Assembly (NCBI GenBank): GCA_050998805.1
Contig: JBPCPV010000007.1
Coordinates: 1 to 64,000, forward strand
Direction of reading: 5' to 3'
Length of the DNA: 64,000 nucleotides
DNA from: JAICKM01 sp050998805
GTDB lineage: Bacteria > Chloroflexota > Chloroflexia > QHBQ01 > JAICKM01
Part shown: positions 1 through 8,265 of the stretch, piece by piece
Layout of the letters: the number at the start of each line of letters is the position of its first letter
How positions within the stretch are numbered: the first letter of the stretch is position 1
Notes under the pieces: model-generated
Told to the model about the DNA's origin: nothing
Database searches by the model: none
Seen by the model: the letters and a program-made list of their open reading frames with translations, nothing else
Made by a program: the position numbers and the translations under genes

Positions 1-1203
1 TGTGACTGTCAGCCGCACCCGACCAAGACGCTACGCCCCCTCGCGGCGTTGCTGCCCGAACGGACCAGTCCCGAGCTGTGCTACCTCGAATCCAAATGGG
101 CTTCGCTCGCCGCGTATGGAGTGACAACGGAGTTGCTCCATGAGGTGCTCCCGATCGACGAGAAACATAGCGCGAACACAGTGCACAACCATACTCTGCG
201 GGCAGCACAGCGCAAGGAGCAAATGCTGGGCGACGAAGACGCCATCTATATAAAAGGCGCCCCAGCCGAATTGAGTCGGCTCCCGATCCCCGATGGTCCG
301 CTGGTGGTCGGCTTGGATGGGGGGATTGTGTGGGCCCGGCGCGGGACGAACGATGCCCAAGCCGGGAACCTATTTGAGGTCATCGCCGGCAAGAGCATCC
401 TGGCCTTCCGCCGTGACGACCCGGTCGACGTGGCGCCCACAAGCAAATGCTTCGCACTTGTGCGAAGCGTGGATAAGAAGCCGAAGCGGCGACTGTTCGA
501 GTTGCTGCGCGGGCAGGGTATGCAGGCGACAAAGCAACTGACCTTCCCCTCCGATGGCGGGAACACCGTCCGTCGGCTGCCAGAGTATCTGCACCCGGCG
601 GCCGAGCACATCCTCGATTGGTTCCATCTAACCATGCGCCTCACGGTGCTCCAACAATGTGCGCGTGGGCTGCCCGTGCGAGCGTCTATGAGCGTCCGGG
701 ACGCCGGGGATGAGGAGAGGGCGGATGAGGAGAGTCTGGCACGCCAGTTGGAGAGTGTGAAACACTACCTGTGGCATGGGAACACGGGCAAGGCGCTGGA
801 GCGACTGGGCTGGCTGGCCGACGATTTGGCGAGTTGGGATTACGACGCGGACGGGGAGTACAAGCCGCAAACGGGAAGCGAGGGGGCCGCGCGTATGCTG
901 AAGTACGTGCGGGAACTGGAGACATACATCGGCAATAACGCCGGGTCCATCGTCAACTACGGGGAGCGTTATCGCAACGGCGAGCGCATCAGTACGGGGT
1001 TCGTCGAGTCGACGATCAACCAGGTGATCAGCAAGCGCATGGTGAAGAAGCAGCAAATGCAGTGGACGCCAGAGGGCGCCCACCTGCTGTTACAAGTGCG
1101 CACCGCCGTACTCAATGAGGACTGGGAAGATACATTCCGGACCTGGTACCCACAGTTTCGGCCGGTGGCGATGTCAGAGGAGGAGGCCCGCCCAGCAGCT
1201 TGA
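1..1203 (+). CDS. ISKra4-family transposase, 5' end outside the window
   Basis: DDE-type transposase of an insertion sequence. The frame is open from base 1 and begins with a Cys-x-Cys pair, so the N-terminus lies upstream of the window and about 400 residues are visible. The visible protein has the ISKra4 layout: a small Cys-containing region, an acidic-rich catalytic core with VVGLDGG (first Asp, near 295-320), an Asp-Trp-Phe-His motif near 613-625, and a C-terminal GFVESTINQVISKRM block carrying the last Glu near 990-1040. Only 0 bases separate the stop from a 24-base terminal repeat (1204-1227), so the gene ends at the IS edge. The family call rests on recognised motifs, not on a search. 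The IS has landed in a surface-protein gene whose last 50 codons follow. Confidence 0.8.
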   Translation, partial: CDCQPHPTKTLRPLAALLPERTSPELCYLESKWASLAAYGVTTELLHEVLPIDEKHSANTVHNHTLRAAQRKEQMLGDEDAIYIKGAPAELSRLPIPDGPLVVGLDGGIVWARRGTNDAQAGNLFEVIAGKSILAFRRDDPVDVAPTSKCFALVRSVDKKPKRRLFELLRGQGMQATKQLTFPSDGGNTVRRLPEYLHPAAEHILDWFHLTMRLTVLQQCARGLPVRASMSVRDAGDEERADEESLARQLESVKHYLWHGNTGKALERLGWLADDLASWDYDADGEYKPQTGSEGAARMLKYVRELETYIGNNAGSIVNYGERYRNGERISTGFVESTINQVISKRMVKKQQMQWTPEGAHLLLQVRTAVLNEDWEDTFRTWYPQFRPVAMSEEEARPAA

Positions 1204-1227
1204 CCCCCCGACTTTTTCGTGCTCTCC
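1204..1227. repeat. Terminal inverted repeat, right end of the ISKra4-type IS
   Basis: The bases directly after the transposase stop read CCCCCCGACTTTTT followed by CGTGCTCTCC. The same 24 bases with one substitution (C to A in the middle) form the outer arm of the MITE at 6876-6899. That identifies 1227 as the likely outer edge of this IS. The partner repeat lies outside the window. Confidence 0.75.
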
Positions 1228-1228
1228 C

Positions 1229-1378
1229 GGTACCGGCACCACGGGCGGGAGTCAAGGCAGTATGCCGAGCACTGGGCAGGGGCCTGGCGTGCCGCCTTGG
1301 CTGGAGTGGGCCGCACTCGCCGGGCTTGCGTTGGTGGCCGGAGGGTTGCTCCACCGGCAGAGGGACCGCGCGCAGTAA
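1229..1378 (+). pseudogene. C-terminal remnant of an LPxTG-like surface protein
   Basis: Immediately after the IS end the reading frame gives about 49 residues ending in a stop at 1376-1378. They contain Gly/Thr/Ser-rich linker, the motif MPSTGQ, a hydrophobic stretch (WAALAGLALVAGGLL) and a basic tail (HRQRDRAQ). This is the arrangement of a cell-wall sorting signal, and it closely resembles the tail of the protein at 47068-47724 (MPSTGE). No start codon or N-terminal domain remains, because the IS sits directly upstream. It is read as the tail of a gene split by the IS. Confidence 0.6.
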
Positions 1379-1459
1379 CCCCTGCGTAGCCCTGAATCCC
1401 ACGGCCCAGGCGCGCGCGCCACGCCGCCGCACTGGGATTGCAGTGGGCCGGCCGATTAC

Positions 1460-1585
1460 ATGGAGCTGCTGGACGCACTTAACAAGCCGCGGCACCGCCG
1501 ACGGCTCGAGTGGCTGGAGTTGGGCTTCGACCCGGAGCAGTGCGATCTACAGAGGACCAACTGGGCGCTGGGGCGGGCGCGGTGA
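1460..1585 (+). CDS. Possible 41-aa hypothetical protein or fragment
   Basis: A short frame starting MELLDALNKPRHRRRLEWLE and ending GRAR. It is charged and probably helical, with no recognised domain. The frame stays open upstream of the ATG, and there is no clear ribosome binding site, so it may be the tail of a decayed gene instead of a real small gene. It lies in debris between the interrupted anchor gene and the convergent CHRD-like gene. Confidence 0.2.
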   Translation: MELLDALNKPRHRRRLEWLELGFDPEQCDLQRTNWALGRAR

Positions 1586-1650
1586 AACAGCCGCTGTGCA
1601 ATTTCCTACTACCTGACGGGTCTGCGGTCCCGGCTTGGCAGGCTCCCAGG

Positions 1651-1679
1651 GGGGACTGCCAGCATGCTGGCAGCCCCAC
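1651..1679. repeat. Perfect 18-bp palindrome with GC arms
   Basis: CTGCCAGCATGCTGGCAG at 1656-1673 is its own reverse complement, and GGGG and CCCC lie outside it with one unpaired A on the left. It is downstream of the minus-strand gene at 1708-2283. No U-tract follows on either strand, so it is not a standard terminator. It could be a REP-like intergenic element or a dimeric protein site. Confidence 0.5.
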
Positions 1680-1707
1680 ACCTCCACCCCAGAGCAGGCG
1701 CGCCGGT

Positions 1708-2283
1708 TCAAACACCGCGCCTCCGGCGGGCCAACAGTCCACTGCCGAGCAATGTCAGGCCCAGTCCGGCCAGGGCGAGCAGCAGCGGTCCATCGGCTCG
1801 GCCGGTCCCTGGTATGCCTGGCGGAGTGGTCGGGGGTGGCAGTTGGCCCCCACCGGCCACCGCTGGGTTGAACCGCCCACACAGGGTCCCGCCGGCGCTC
1901 TTATCAGCCGGTAGGTGCAGGTCTACGTACCACGACTCCCCGGCCGTGAAATCGAGTGTCGCGGAGATCTGGGTTGTCGCCTGGGCACTGCCCTGCGCGG
2001 TAGCGGCGGCCGGAGCCAGGCTGGCGATCACCGCGCCGGCGCAACTCCCCTTGTGGATGTGCGCCGTGGTTTGGCTACCGCTGGTCAGCCCCTGGATGAG
2101 CAGCGTCACCCGTGTGCCTGAGCCCGCGTGTTCCAGGGTCGCCGTGCCCCTGATGCCACCCGTGGTTCCTTCGGGCGCTAGGTCGGCGGCGCTATAAATA
2201 TTGGGCGCTGGTTGGGCCGCCGCGGGCCAGGCGCACAGCAGTAGCAGTGCAACCACCAATGCCAGCAAACTCAACTTCTTCAT
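1708..2283 (-). CDS. Secreted CHRD-like protein with LPxTG-type anchor
   Basis: 191 residues. The N-terminus is a clear signal peptide (MKKLSLLALVVALLLLCAWPAAAQ). The middle resembles the CHRD domain: a Gly-rich beta segment, an AHIHKGSCAG motif near residue 77, and a short Cys-containing C-terminal strand (GTLCGRF). A Pro/Thr linker leads to IPGTGR, a hydrophobic helix and a terminal RRRR, which is a sorting-signal layout. CHRD domains occur in extracellular bacterial proteins, but their biochemical role is poorly defined. The protein is probably surface-exposed. A second anchored protein follows upstream at 2607-3239 on the same strand. The start is supported by an AAAGGAG-type site just upstream of the ATG. 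Confidence 0.75.
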   Translation of the reverse strand: MKKLSLLALVVALLLLCAWPAAAQPAPNIYSAADLAPEGTTGGIRGTATLEHAGSGTRVTLLIQGLTSGSQTTAHIHKGSCAGAVIASLAPAAATAQGSAQATTQISATLDFTAGESWYVDLHLPADKSAGGTLCGRFNPAVAGGGQLPPPTTPPGIPGTGRADGPLLLALAGLGLTLLGSGLLARRRRGV

Positions 2284-2504
2284 CCGTGACTCCTTTCGCA
2301 GTGATCATCCGTAGTCCACCTCAGCAAGGACTTATAGAAAGGACGTTTCGCCGGGGCGTACGGTTCCCCGCTCCACGATCGGACGGCTTCCAGTAGCTCC
2401 GACACCGGCACCTGTGATTCCTAAAATTACACATTTCGTGTTCATAGGCGGAAGTGGCACCTACGGGACGCCCGCCGGTGATCCAGGGCATCCGACCGCA
2501 AAGG

Positions 2505-2556
2505 AACGAAAAACAACGAGCGGGCGCAGGCCCCATGCAGAAGCATCCGCATGGGG
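2505..2556 (-). terminator. Rho-independent-type terminator after the 2607-3239 gene
   Basis: On the minus strand, CCCCATGC (pairing 2549-2556 with 2531-2538) forms an 8-bp stem around a 10-base loop. A T-rich tract (TTGTTTTTCG) lies 20 bases further on. The position just past the stop at 2607 fits a terminator. The rest of the 2284-2606 interval shows no gene and should contain the promoter of the CHRD-like gene, which I could not place with confidence. Confidence 0.5.
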
Positions 2557-2606
2557 TCGCGCCCTGCCGGCCTTGCCGGTCATCACAATCGTCACGGGCG
2601 TGCGGC

Positions 2607-3239
2607 CTACGCCGCGCGGGGCCGGACTGCCGCCGCGGACTGGGTCCCTGGGCGCGATCCCCCCGCCCCCCGGCGGACGAGGTAGCCGCCCGCGATGGCG
2701 AACACACCGCCGCTGAACATGAGCGTTAGCCACAGGCCCAGCAGGGGCTGGCCCGTCGCCGGCAGGCTGTCGGGGTGGAAGGTAAAGGCCAGAGAACCCC
2801 AGCCTTCGCCCATATCGACCTGGCCCGCGACCAGGCAAACCAGGTAGAGGTTCTGGGTCGGTATCGGCTGTCCCGAGGAGAGTCGGGCCGGCAGCTTAAA
2901 GGTCGTTGCGGCCTGGCCATTGTTGGTTGCCGGCAGGAACGCTAAAGGCCTGTCGAGCGGCTTTAACGAGCTCGGATCATTGTGGGCGAACGCCCGGCCT
3001 TGGAGCTCGGCGGGGGTCTTGGGCACCGCGAAACCCACCGCCACCGGACCCCCGGAACCGAGCCACTGGTTCAACTCGGCATGGACCAGCGTCCCGGGTC
3101 CGCCGCTCAGCGGCGTGATGCTGCAGGAAGAGATGGTCGCGCTGGGGGCGGCCTGCACCCGCTCGCTCACCAGGGCGGGCCAGAACCCCGCGATGATCAG
3201 CAACGTCCAGGGCAGCCGACGAATCGTGATCCACGTCAT
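2607..3239 (-). CDS. Secreted hypothetical protein with LPATG anchor motif
   Basis: 210 residues from the ATG at 3239, chosen because GGAGGG lies 6 bases upstream; a longer frame starts at 3287 without such a site. The N-terminus is a signal peptide ending near VQA-APSA. The body (about residues 30-165) is a beta-rich extracellular domain with two Cys (SSCSITP and LVCLVAG) that could form one disulfide; I do not recognise the family. At the C-terminus LPATGQ is followed by a hydrophobic helix and RR-containing tail, the layout of a cell-wall sorting signal. It lies downstream of a two-component system, separated by 117 bases. Confidence 0.65.
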   Translation of the reverse strand: MTWITIRRLPWTLLIIAGFWPALVSERVQAAPSATISSCSITPLSGGPGTLVHAELNQWLGSGGPVAVGFAVPKTPAELQGRAFAHNDPSSLKPLDRPLAFLPATNNGQAATTFKLPARLSSGQPIPTQNLYLVCLVAGQVDMGEGWGSLAFTFHPDSLPATGQPLLGLWLTLMFSGGVFAIAGGYLVRRGAGGSRPGTQSAAAVRPRAA

Positions 3240-3356
3240 TTTGAACCCTCCGCGGCGATACCGGCCGCCCGGCGCTGCCGTGCACAATCACCGCGGCTCC
3301 AACCGAATCGTCGATCGGGTTCCGCGGTCGGGCATCCCGCCCGGGCCACCCACCCA

Positions 3357-4919
3357 TTATACTTCACCCGGGCGAATCGCGGATTCATCTGGGCGCGCTG
3401 CGATAGGCAGCGAGAAATGGAAGCGCGCGCCCTGCCCAGGGGTACTCTCCACGCTGACCTGACCGCCCTGCGCCTGCACCAACTGCTGCACGATCGCCAG
3501 CCCCAGCCCGGTGCCGCCGGTCTTTCGGCTTCGGGCGGGATCCACCCGGTAGAACCGTTCAAATAGGAAGGGCAAATGGTGCGCCGCGATGCCTGCCCCG
3601 GTATCCGCGATGGTGACCTGGACGGCCTGCGGCAGCACCGTGGCCCGGACCCGGATCGCGCCACCGGCTGGCGTGTGTTGGAGAGCATTGTCGAGTAAGT
3701 TGCGGACAATCTGCCCGACGCGCTCCCTATCGGCGGCGACCCACGGCAGCACGCGCGGCAGGTCCACGACCAGCTGCACCTGCCGGGCGGTGGCGCGCGC
3801 CTGGAGCGCCTGGGCTGCGGTGCGGATGCACGGCTCCAGCGGCATCGGTTGGCGATCCAGCGAGAGCTGCCCGGCTTCCGCCAGGCTCAGCTCCTGCAGG
3901 TCGGCCACGAGGCGGCCGAGCAGCAACGACTCCTCCTGGAGCGACGCGATCACGGCGGGCGTCGGGGCCAGGACCCCGTCCTGCAGGGCGTCGAGATAGG
4001 CCTGCACCGTCGCGAGCGGAGTGCGGAGCTCGTGTGCGATATCGCTCACCAGCTGCCGGCGTAAGTGCTCCGACCGATCGAGGCCCGCGGCCATGGCATT
4101 GAACGCTCGGCCCAGGGTGCCGATCTCGCCGACGTTGGTGATCGGGACGCGCTGGCCCAGGTTCCCGGGCGCCAACCGCTGCGCGGCCTGGGTGAGGCGG
4201 CGGAGGGGCCGCAAGAGCGTCCAGGCACACACGCCGGCCAGCAGGCAGGCGGTCCCACCGCCCAGGAGCATGGCCAGCACCAGGATATCGCCGGCCGACG
4301 CGAGGATCACGCGTTCCGACCGGGCGGGCACGATGCCTTCCACGCCGAGTGGATCGGCGTCGGCCGTGCCGGCGAGCGCCAGGATCGTGAAAGGCGCGGG
4401 ACAGGGTGGCTGCCGCTGGAAGTAGGCCAGCAGCAGGGGGCTGGCGGCCCGCTCGACCAACGCTGCGCAGGTGGTCCGCAAGCGGGCGGCTCCGCTCGAA
4501 TCCAGACCTGGGGTGTCCAACAGGTACCGCCCCTGGGCGGCGCGCAGCGAGTCGGCCAGCACCTGGTTCTGATCGTCGACCACGAGGATTTGAACATCCA
4601 GGGCGGAGGTCAGCCGTTCCACGAGGGTCTGCATCCCGGCCGGCGGCTGGGGCTGTTGCTGCGCTGTCCATAACGCCTGCGCGAGCGCCCGCGCGTTGGC
4701 TTGCTGGGTCGTGTTCCGCGCCACGTAGTTGGCGTTCTCGTGTTGCGCCAGCCAGTCGGCGGCGACGCCCATGGTGAGCACGGCCACGAGCACAACGAGC
4801 AGGAACATGCCGAGGATCCACCAGAACAAGCTGCGCCGGCCGAGTACCTGCTGGCCTGCCGCGAAGGGCCCGGCGCGCCGGCGGGTCCGGGGCGGGGCCG
4901 CGCCCTCAGCCCGGTGCAT
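3357..4919 (-). CDS. Membrane sensor histidine kinase
   Basis: 520 residues from the ATG at 4919; a TTG at 4955 is the alternative. Order of domains: N-terminal TM helix (LFWWILGMFLLVVLVAVLTM), about 150-residue extracellular sensor region, second TM near residues 215-240, HAMP linker (LLRPLRRLTQAAQRLAPGN), HisKA with H-box SDIAHELRTPL, and HATPase_c with N-box (RNLLDNALQHT), G1 (DTGAGI) and G2 (GGTGLGLAIV). It autophosphorylates the H-box His and passes phosphate to the regulator encoded just upstream. The 14-bp overlap with that gene indicates translational coupling. The signal is unknown; the downstream anchored protein suggests an envelope cue. Confidence 0.93.
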   Translation of the reverse strand: MHRAEGAAPPRTRRRAGPFAAGQQVLGRRSLFWWILGMFLLVVLVAVLTMGVAADWLAQHENANYVARNTTQQANARALAQALWTAQQQPQPPAGMQTLVERLTSALDVQILVVDDQNQVLADSLRAAQGRYLLDTPGLDSSGAARLRTTCAALVERAASPLLLAYFQRQPPCPAPFTILALAGTADADPLGVEGIVPARSERVILASAGDILVLAMLLGGGTACLLAGVCAWTLLRPLRRLTQAAQRLAPGNLGQRVPITNVGEIGTLGRAFNAMAAGLDRSEHLRRQLVSDIAHELRTPLATVQAYLDALQDGVLAPTPAVIASLQEESLLLGRLVADLQELSLAEAGQLSLDRQPMPLEPCIRTAAQALQARATARQVQLVVDLPRVLPWVAADRERVGQIVRNLLDNALQHTPAGGAIRVRATVLPQAVQVTIADTGAGIAAHHLPFLFERFYRVDPARSRKTGGTGLGLAIVQQLVQAQGGQVSVESTPGQGARFHFSLPIAARPDESAIRPGEV

Positions 4920-5607
4920 CCCGGCCGCCTCGGTCAAACTTGTAGCCGACGCCAAACACCGTGTGGATATAGATGGGGCGGCCGGGATCCGGCTCGATCT
5001 TCTTGCGCAGGTTCATCAGATGCACATCGATGGTGCGATCCACGCCCGCGTAGTCGGCGCCAAAGACCTGCCGGACGAGATCCTCGCGCCGAAATACCCG
5101 GTCCGGCTCCCGGATCAGCGTTTCTAACAGCTTGAATTCGGTCGGCGTCAGCGCGATCGCCTGGTCGTGCCGGCGGACTTCGTGGGCGGCGCGGTTGACG
5201 ACGAGGCCTCGGCAGCGGTATTCCCGGGCCGGCGCCGCGGGAGGGGCGACGCGGCGCAGCACCGCGTGGACGCGGGCGACCAATTCGCGAGGGCGGAAGG
5301 GTTTGGTCAGGTAATCATCGGCGCCCTGCTGCAGCGCCAGCACCAGCGCCGCCTCCTCGGCTTTGGCGGTCAACATGATAATGGCGGCGTGCGTTTCCTG
5401 GCGGAGGGTCCGACATAGGTCCAACCCGTCGAGCTGCGGCAACATCCAATCGAGGATCGCCAGGCTGGGCGGCTGCCGGCGGGCCAGGGTGAGGGCCGTC
5501 TGGCCATCATACGCCACCTCAATCGTAAACTGCTCGCGTTCCAGGTACAAGCCCAGCACCTGGACCAGTTTTTCGTCATCGTCTACCAGCAAGATCCGCG
5601 GCCCCAT
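4906..5607 (-). CDS. OmpR/PhoB-family response regulator
   Basis: 233 residues from the ATG at 5607, with AGGAAGG just upstream; the longer frame to 5826 has no supporting site. The receiver domain (residues 1-120) begins MGPRILLVDDDEK, with acidic pocket DDD, phospho-acceptor Asp in LAILDWMLP, Thr in MLTAKAE and Lys in YLTKPF. The C-terminal winged helix (about 135-230) has the OmpR signature LTPTEFKLLETL and R..DLMNLRKKIE. It should bind direct repeats near promoters when phosphorylated by the overlapping kinase. It is transcribed first, so the pair is probably one operon. Confidence 0.95.
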   Translation of the reverse strand: MGPRILLVDDDEKLVQVLGLYLEREQFTIEVAYDGQTALTLARRQPPSLAILDWMLPQLDGLDLCRTLRQETHAAIIMLTAKAEEAALVLALQQGADDYLTKPFRPRELVARVHAVLRRVAPPAAPAREYRCRGLVVNRAAHEVRRHDQAIALTPTEFKLLETLIREPDRVFRREDLVRQVFGADYAGVDRTIDVHLMNLRKKIEPDPGRPIYIHTVFGVGYKFDRGGRDAPG

Positions 5608-5950
5608 TAGCCTTCCTCGTGTGGCGCTGAACAGTGCGGAGCGGCGCGGAAACTCGCGCCGCCTGTCTTGGCAGTATACCACGGTGGTGTGAAGATCTAA
5701 TAAAGACGGCGTGGCGCGCAACTCACGCTGGAAGGGCGGACCGCCCGCCCGCGGCCGAACGGGCAGGGCGGGCCAGCGGCAACCGCGCACGCGGCCGCCC
5801 CTTTTCCCCAACCAGATCCTGACCAAAGCTTTATCAGTTCTTTATCGCGGCCTGGTAGAGTCCGGGGTAGTGGCGTTGGCGTGACGCCGCCGCGGGACCG
5901 CCGCCGCGGCCCGGTCGGAAGCCCTGCAACCAAGAAAGGAACAAACGACA
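5608..5950. other. Intergenic region between divergent genes
   Basis: 343 bases between the regulator gene (minus) and the membrane-protein gene (plus). It must hold two divergent promoters. On the minus strand TATACT at 5673-5678 is a possible -10 element, but its -35 position is weak. CTTTATCAGTTCTTTATCG at 5828-5846 is AT-rich against the background and may be part of the plus-strand promoter. No RNA gene or open frame is supported. Confidence 0.4.
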
Positions 5951-6622
5951 GTGACCGATCTCGTTGCGCAGTTCTTGTCTATCCTTCCCGAGTTCCTGGT
6001 GATCACCGCGCTGGCCCTCACGGTCTTCCTCGGCTGCTATGGGGTGGTGCGCCTGTTGCACCTGTCCGCCCGCTGGGTGACGGGCAGCGTCGGCGGGCTG
6101 GTGGGGGCCTTCTGTCTGTCCCAAATCGTGCCGGCCTTCGTGAACCAGCCGGCGCAAGTCGCGGAAAACGCGGCCCTGGTCGGGAATATGCTGGGCCTCG
6201 TCGCCGTCGTGAGCGCCATTTATGCCTTCAGCCAGTGGACCGCGCGGGGTTGGTATCGCCTGCTGAAACAGCAGGCGAGCGCCCGGATTCGCGCAGCCGG
6301 GCGCGGGATCTTGCGCTATTTGCGGGCTCGGCATGCCTGGCTGGGCTGGACCGTGCTGGGGATCGGCACGGTTCACGCCCTGTTCTATCTGCCCCTGCTG
6401 GCGCGGCAGCCCTGGCCCCTGGTTCTGGCCGCGCCGGCCGTGGTCACCGGCGGCGGGGCGTGGGTCCTGCTCCTCGGACTGGTGGGACTCGGGCTCGCCA
6501 TCGAGACGGTGCGGCGGTGCCGGCGCCGGGCGCCGGCGCTCCGCCTCGTCCATATCGTGGCAGCGGCCGGTTTCTTCGTCGTCACCCTCTGGCATGTGGG
6601 CACGAAGCTGGCGATGCGTTAG
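5951..6622 (+). CDS. Polytopic membrane protein, possibly heme-binding
   Basis: 223 residues starting at GTG 5951, with AAGAAAGGA upstream. Hydrophobicity suggests six TM helices, with a basic cytoplasmic loop (KQQASARIRAAGRG) in the middle. Histidines lie in or next to helices: LLHLSARW, RHAWLGW, TVHALFYL, LVHIVAAAG and LWHVGTK. That pattern is seen in b-type cytochromes and ferric-reductase-like domains, but no specific family is recognised. It is divergent from the two-component pair. The 3' end is followed 38 bases later by a MITE. Confidence 0.6.
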   Translation: MTDLVAQFLSILPEFLVITALALTVFLGCYGVVRLLHLSARWVTGSVGGLVGAFCLSQIVPAFVNQPAQVAENAALVGNMLGLVAVVSAIYAFSQWTARGWYRLLKQQASARIRAAGRGILRYLRARHAWLGWTVLGIGTVHALFYLPLLARQPWPLVLAAPAVVTGGGAWVLLLGLVGLGLAIETVRRCRRRAPALRLVHIVAAAGFFVVTLWHVGTKLAMR

Positions 6623-6660
6623 GCGCCTCGGCCGGAGGGACAGCGGGTCACCCGCTACAC

Positions 6661-6899
6661 GGAGAGCACTAAAAAGTCGGGGGGCTCGTACCGGAGCAGA
6701 TGCTATCCTGATTTCTGGGATCCTTCTGCACCCTCCAGCGCGGTGATAGAGACTCATCCGTGAAGACAGGGGCGCCCCGCCGCGATACTGTCCATCTCTG
6801 GGTTGGGCGGCGGGCACGGTCTTGCAGGCTCCAGCGCCCGGCGTTGCGGAATGTAATCCTGCCGACTTTGGCGAGCCCCCCGACTTTTTAGTGCTCTCC
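6661..6899. mobile_element. 239-bp MITE with perfect 28-bp inverted repeats
   Basis: Positions 6661-6688 and 6872-6899 are exact reverse complements (28 of 28). The outer 24 bases match the right end of the ISKra4-type IS at 1204-1227 with one difference. The 183-bp interior has no transposase frame. The element is therefore a miniature, non-autonomous relative that the ISKra4 transposase could move in trans. No obvious target duplication is seen. It lies between the membrane-protein gene and a tyrosine recombinase remnant and may have truncated the latter. Confidence 0.85.
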
Positions 6900-7043
6900 G
6901 ATGTGGAAGGGCTGGCGATATTGCTGGGGCATAGCTCCCTAGATACCACCCGCCTCTACAGTGAGCCAGCGGGAGCCGACCTGGCGGGGCGGCTGGAAAA
7001 GCTGGCGCTGAATGCCGACGCCGAAGGAGCGCCGCCGACCTAG
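6900..7043 (+). pseudogene. Tyrosine recombinase C-terminal remnant
   Basis: Directly after the MITE, the frame reads LAILLGHSSLDTTRLYSEP and runs 47 residues to a stop at 7041-7043. It contains the family's LGHss..TT..Y block, with the second conserved His and the nucleophilic Tyr. The catalytic Arg and Lys regions are missing. The MITE replaces or displaces the upstream part of the gene. This is a trace of an integrated element. Confidence 0.75.
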
Positions 7044-7407
7044 CCGTAGTGTGAGCCCAAGTCGCACGTGACGCACTTGATGACAGTGCCACATACCGAC
7101 CAAGAAGCAGTGCCACATAATTCCCAAATTAACACCTGTTGAGCGTACGCACCTCCGGCAGTATATCACGAAAGAGCGGGAAATGTCTATTTCCCACTGT
7201 TTTGCGGCGACGGAATCCATGGCGACCAAATTAGGCTGGATCAGCAGCTTCAGTCACGACACCCTTTACATTGGCATGCTATATCAGTGGCCGGCAACAA
7301 GTTGGTCAGAGCCAGCAACCGGCATGCACTGGGCGCAATGCGAAAACCCTTTTCTGCAAAGAGCATGGCAAGCCAGCGTAAAGCAAGCTACGTCTGGGTC
7401 TGGTTAC
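7044..7407. other. Gene-free interval with a short direct repeat
   Basis: 364 bases of lower GC than the flanks. CAGTGCCACAT occurs twice within 35 bases (about 7083-7116). Such short repeated blocks occur at the ends of some IS elements, but there is no transposase here. A plus-strand frame from 7183 overlaps the minus-strand gene and has no codon or domain support. Nothing else is recognised. Confidence 0.3.
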
Positions 7408-8265
7408 TCAGGACCGATGAATCAAGCGTGCAGAACTCATCAGTTTATCAACAACCCGGTTTGCAACAACTTGGTCGCTATACGGGCCAAAGGAAGTAGG
7501 TGTGAGCCCTGCGTCGGCAGTGCTTGCGTCCAACATGAATACTTGGTCATCGATGCGCAGCTGCCTCCCATGGAACTTCCGTCGGTCCAACTCCAGCAAC
7601 CTGTAGTTCTTGAACTCCTGCCTAAAGAGCTGGGACACAGCATCGATGCCCGCAACCCCAAAATCCCCCCCCGGCTTGCCCGGCGTTGTTACAAGCCGGA
7701 TCTCTAGCGAACGGTTGAGGTTTCTCAGGTACAGGCCAAAGACGCTCTCTTTCATGTAACGGTCGAGCATATGAACGCAGCGTTGTGCCGTAGACACGGC
7801 ATCGAGCATGTGCATGTAAAAGGCGAAAGGCTGTTCGGCTTCGCTGAGTGAGACTTGCCAATCAAGCGGAACTCGGTGGACAAGCTCGTAGAACGCCTTA
7901 TAAACACCGTCCAGGATGTTGCGGAATCGAACCTGCATTTCGGCTGGAGTGGAACTAAGCGTGGCCGAACCCAGCTCCATCTTAAAGTCAAGGAGAGTGA
8001 AATCGCCGAAAACCAAAGCTAGATTGTCGGCAAGGCTGCCGAGAGGGATGCCACCATGCGAAGCGAAAGCTCTGGCATGGTCGGCGAACACCACTTCTAC
8101 TGCCTTGGACATCGCGAGAACCTTGAGGTAGTCTGTGACTGAGGGGGGAGGCATCTGCTCAGCGAGTAGCCGCAGTGGTGCCAGAATCATACCGAACTCG
8201 ACTGTAAGTCGGTGCTTTTGTTGTGGCTTATCTAAGTCGTTGAAGTTAGCGCCCACGGTGTCCAT
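7408..8265 (-). CDS. Hypothetical protein of unknown family
   Basis: 285 residues from the ATG at 8265, which has GGGGAG close upstream; a TTG at 8310 is possible. No signal peptide or TM helix, so cytoplasmic. It looks mostly helical, with an aromatic centre (YKAFYELVHRVPLDWQVSL) and a more beta-like C-terminus (KFHGRQLRIDDQVFMLDAS). The C-terminal His-x-x-x-x-Arg-x-Asp pattern is faintly like a phospholipase-D-type strand, but the full HxK motif is absent, so no function is assigned. Base composition is clearly less GC-rich than the neighbours, and the gene lies between an integrase remnant and micro-ORFs, which fits recent acquisition. Confidence 0.55.
   Translation of the reverse strand: MDTVGANFNDLDKPQQKHRLTVEFGMILAPLRLLAEQMPPPSVTDYLKVLAMSKAVEVVFADHARAFASHGGIPLGSLADNLALVFGDFTLLDFKMELGSATLSSTPAEMQVRFRNILDGVYKAFYELVHRVPLDWQVSLSEAEQPFAFYMHMLDAVSTAQRCVHMLDRYMKESVFGLYLRNLNRSLEIRLVTTPGKPGGDFGVAGIDAVSQLFRQEFKNYRLLELDRRKFHGRQLRIDDQVFMLDASTADAGLTPTSFGPYSDQVVANRVVDKLMSSARLIHRS

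Noticed and set aside
5834..6949. 371-codon minus-strand frame across the membrane-protein gene and MITE
   Set aside because: It crosses the MITE and is antisense to a gene with clear TM helices; composition is Arg/Gly/Pro-rich noise.
7183..7707. 174-codon plus-strand frame
   Set aside because: It overlaps the better-supported minus-strand gene at 7408-8265 and has no recognised domain.
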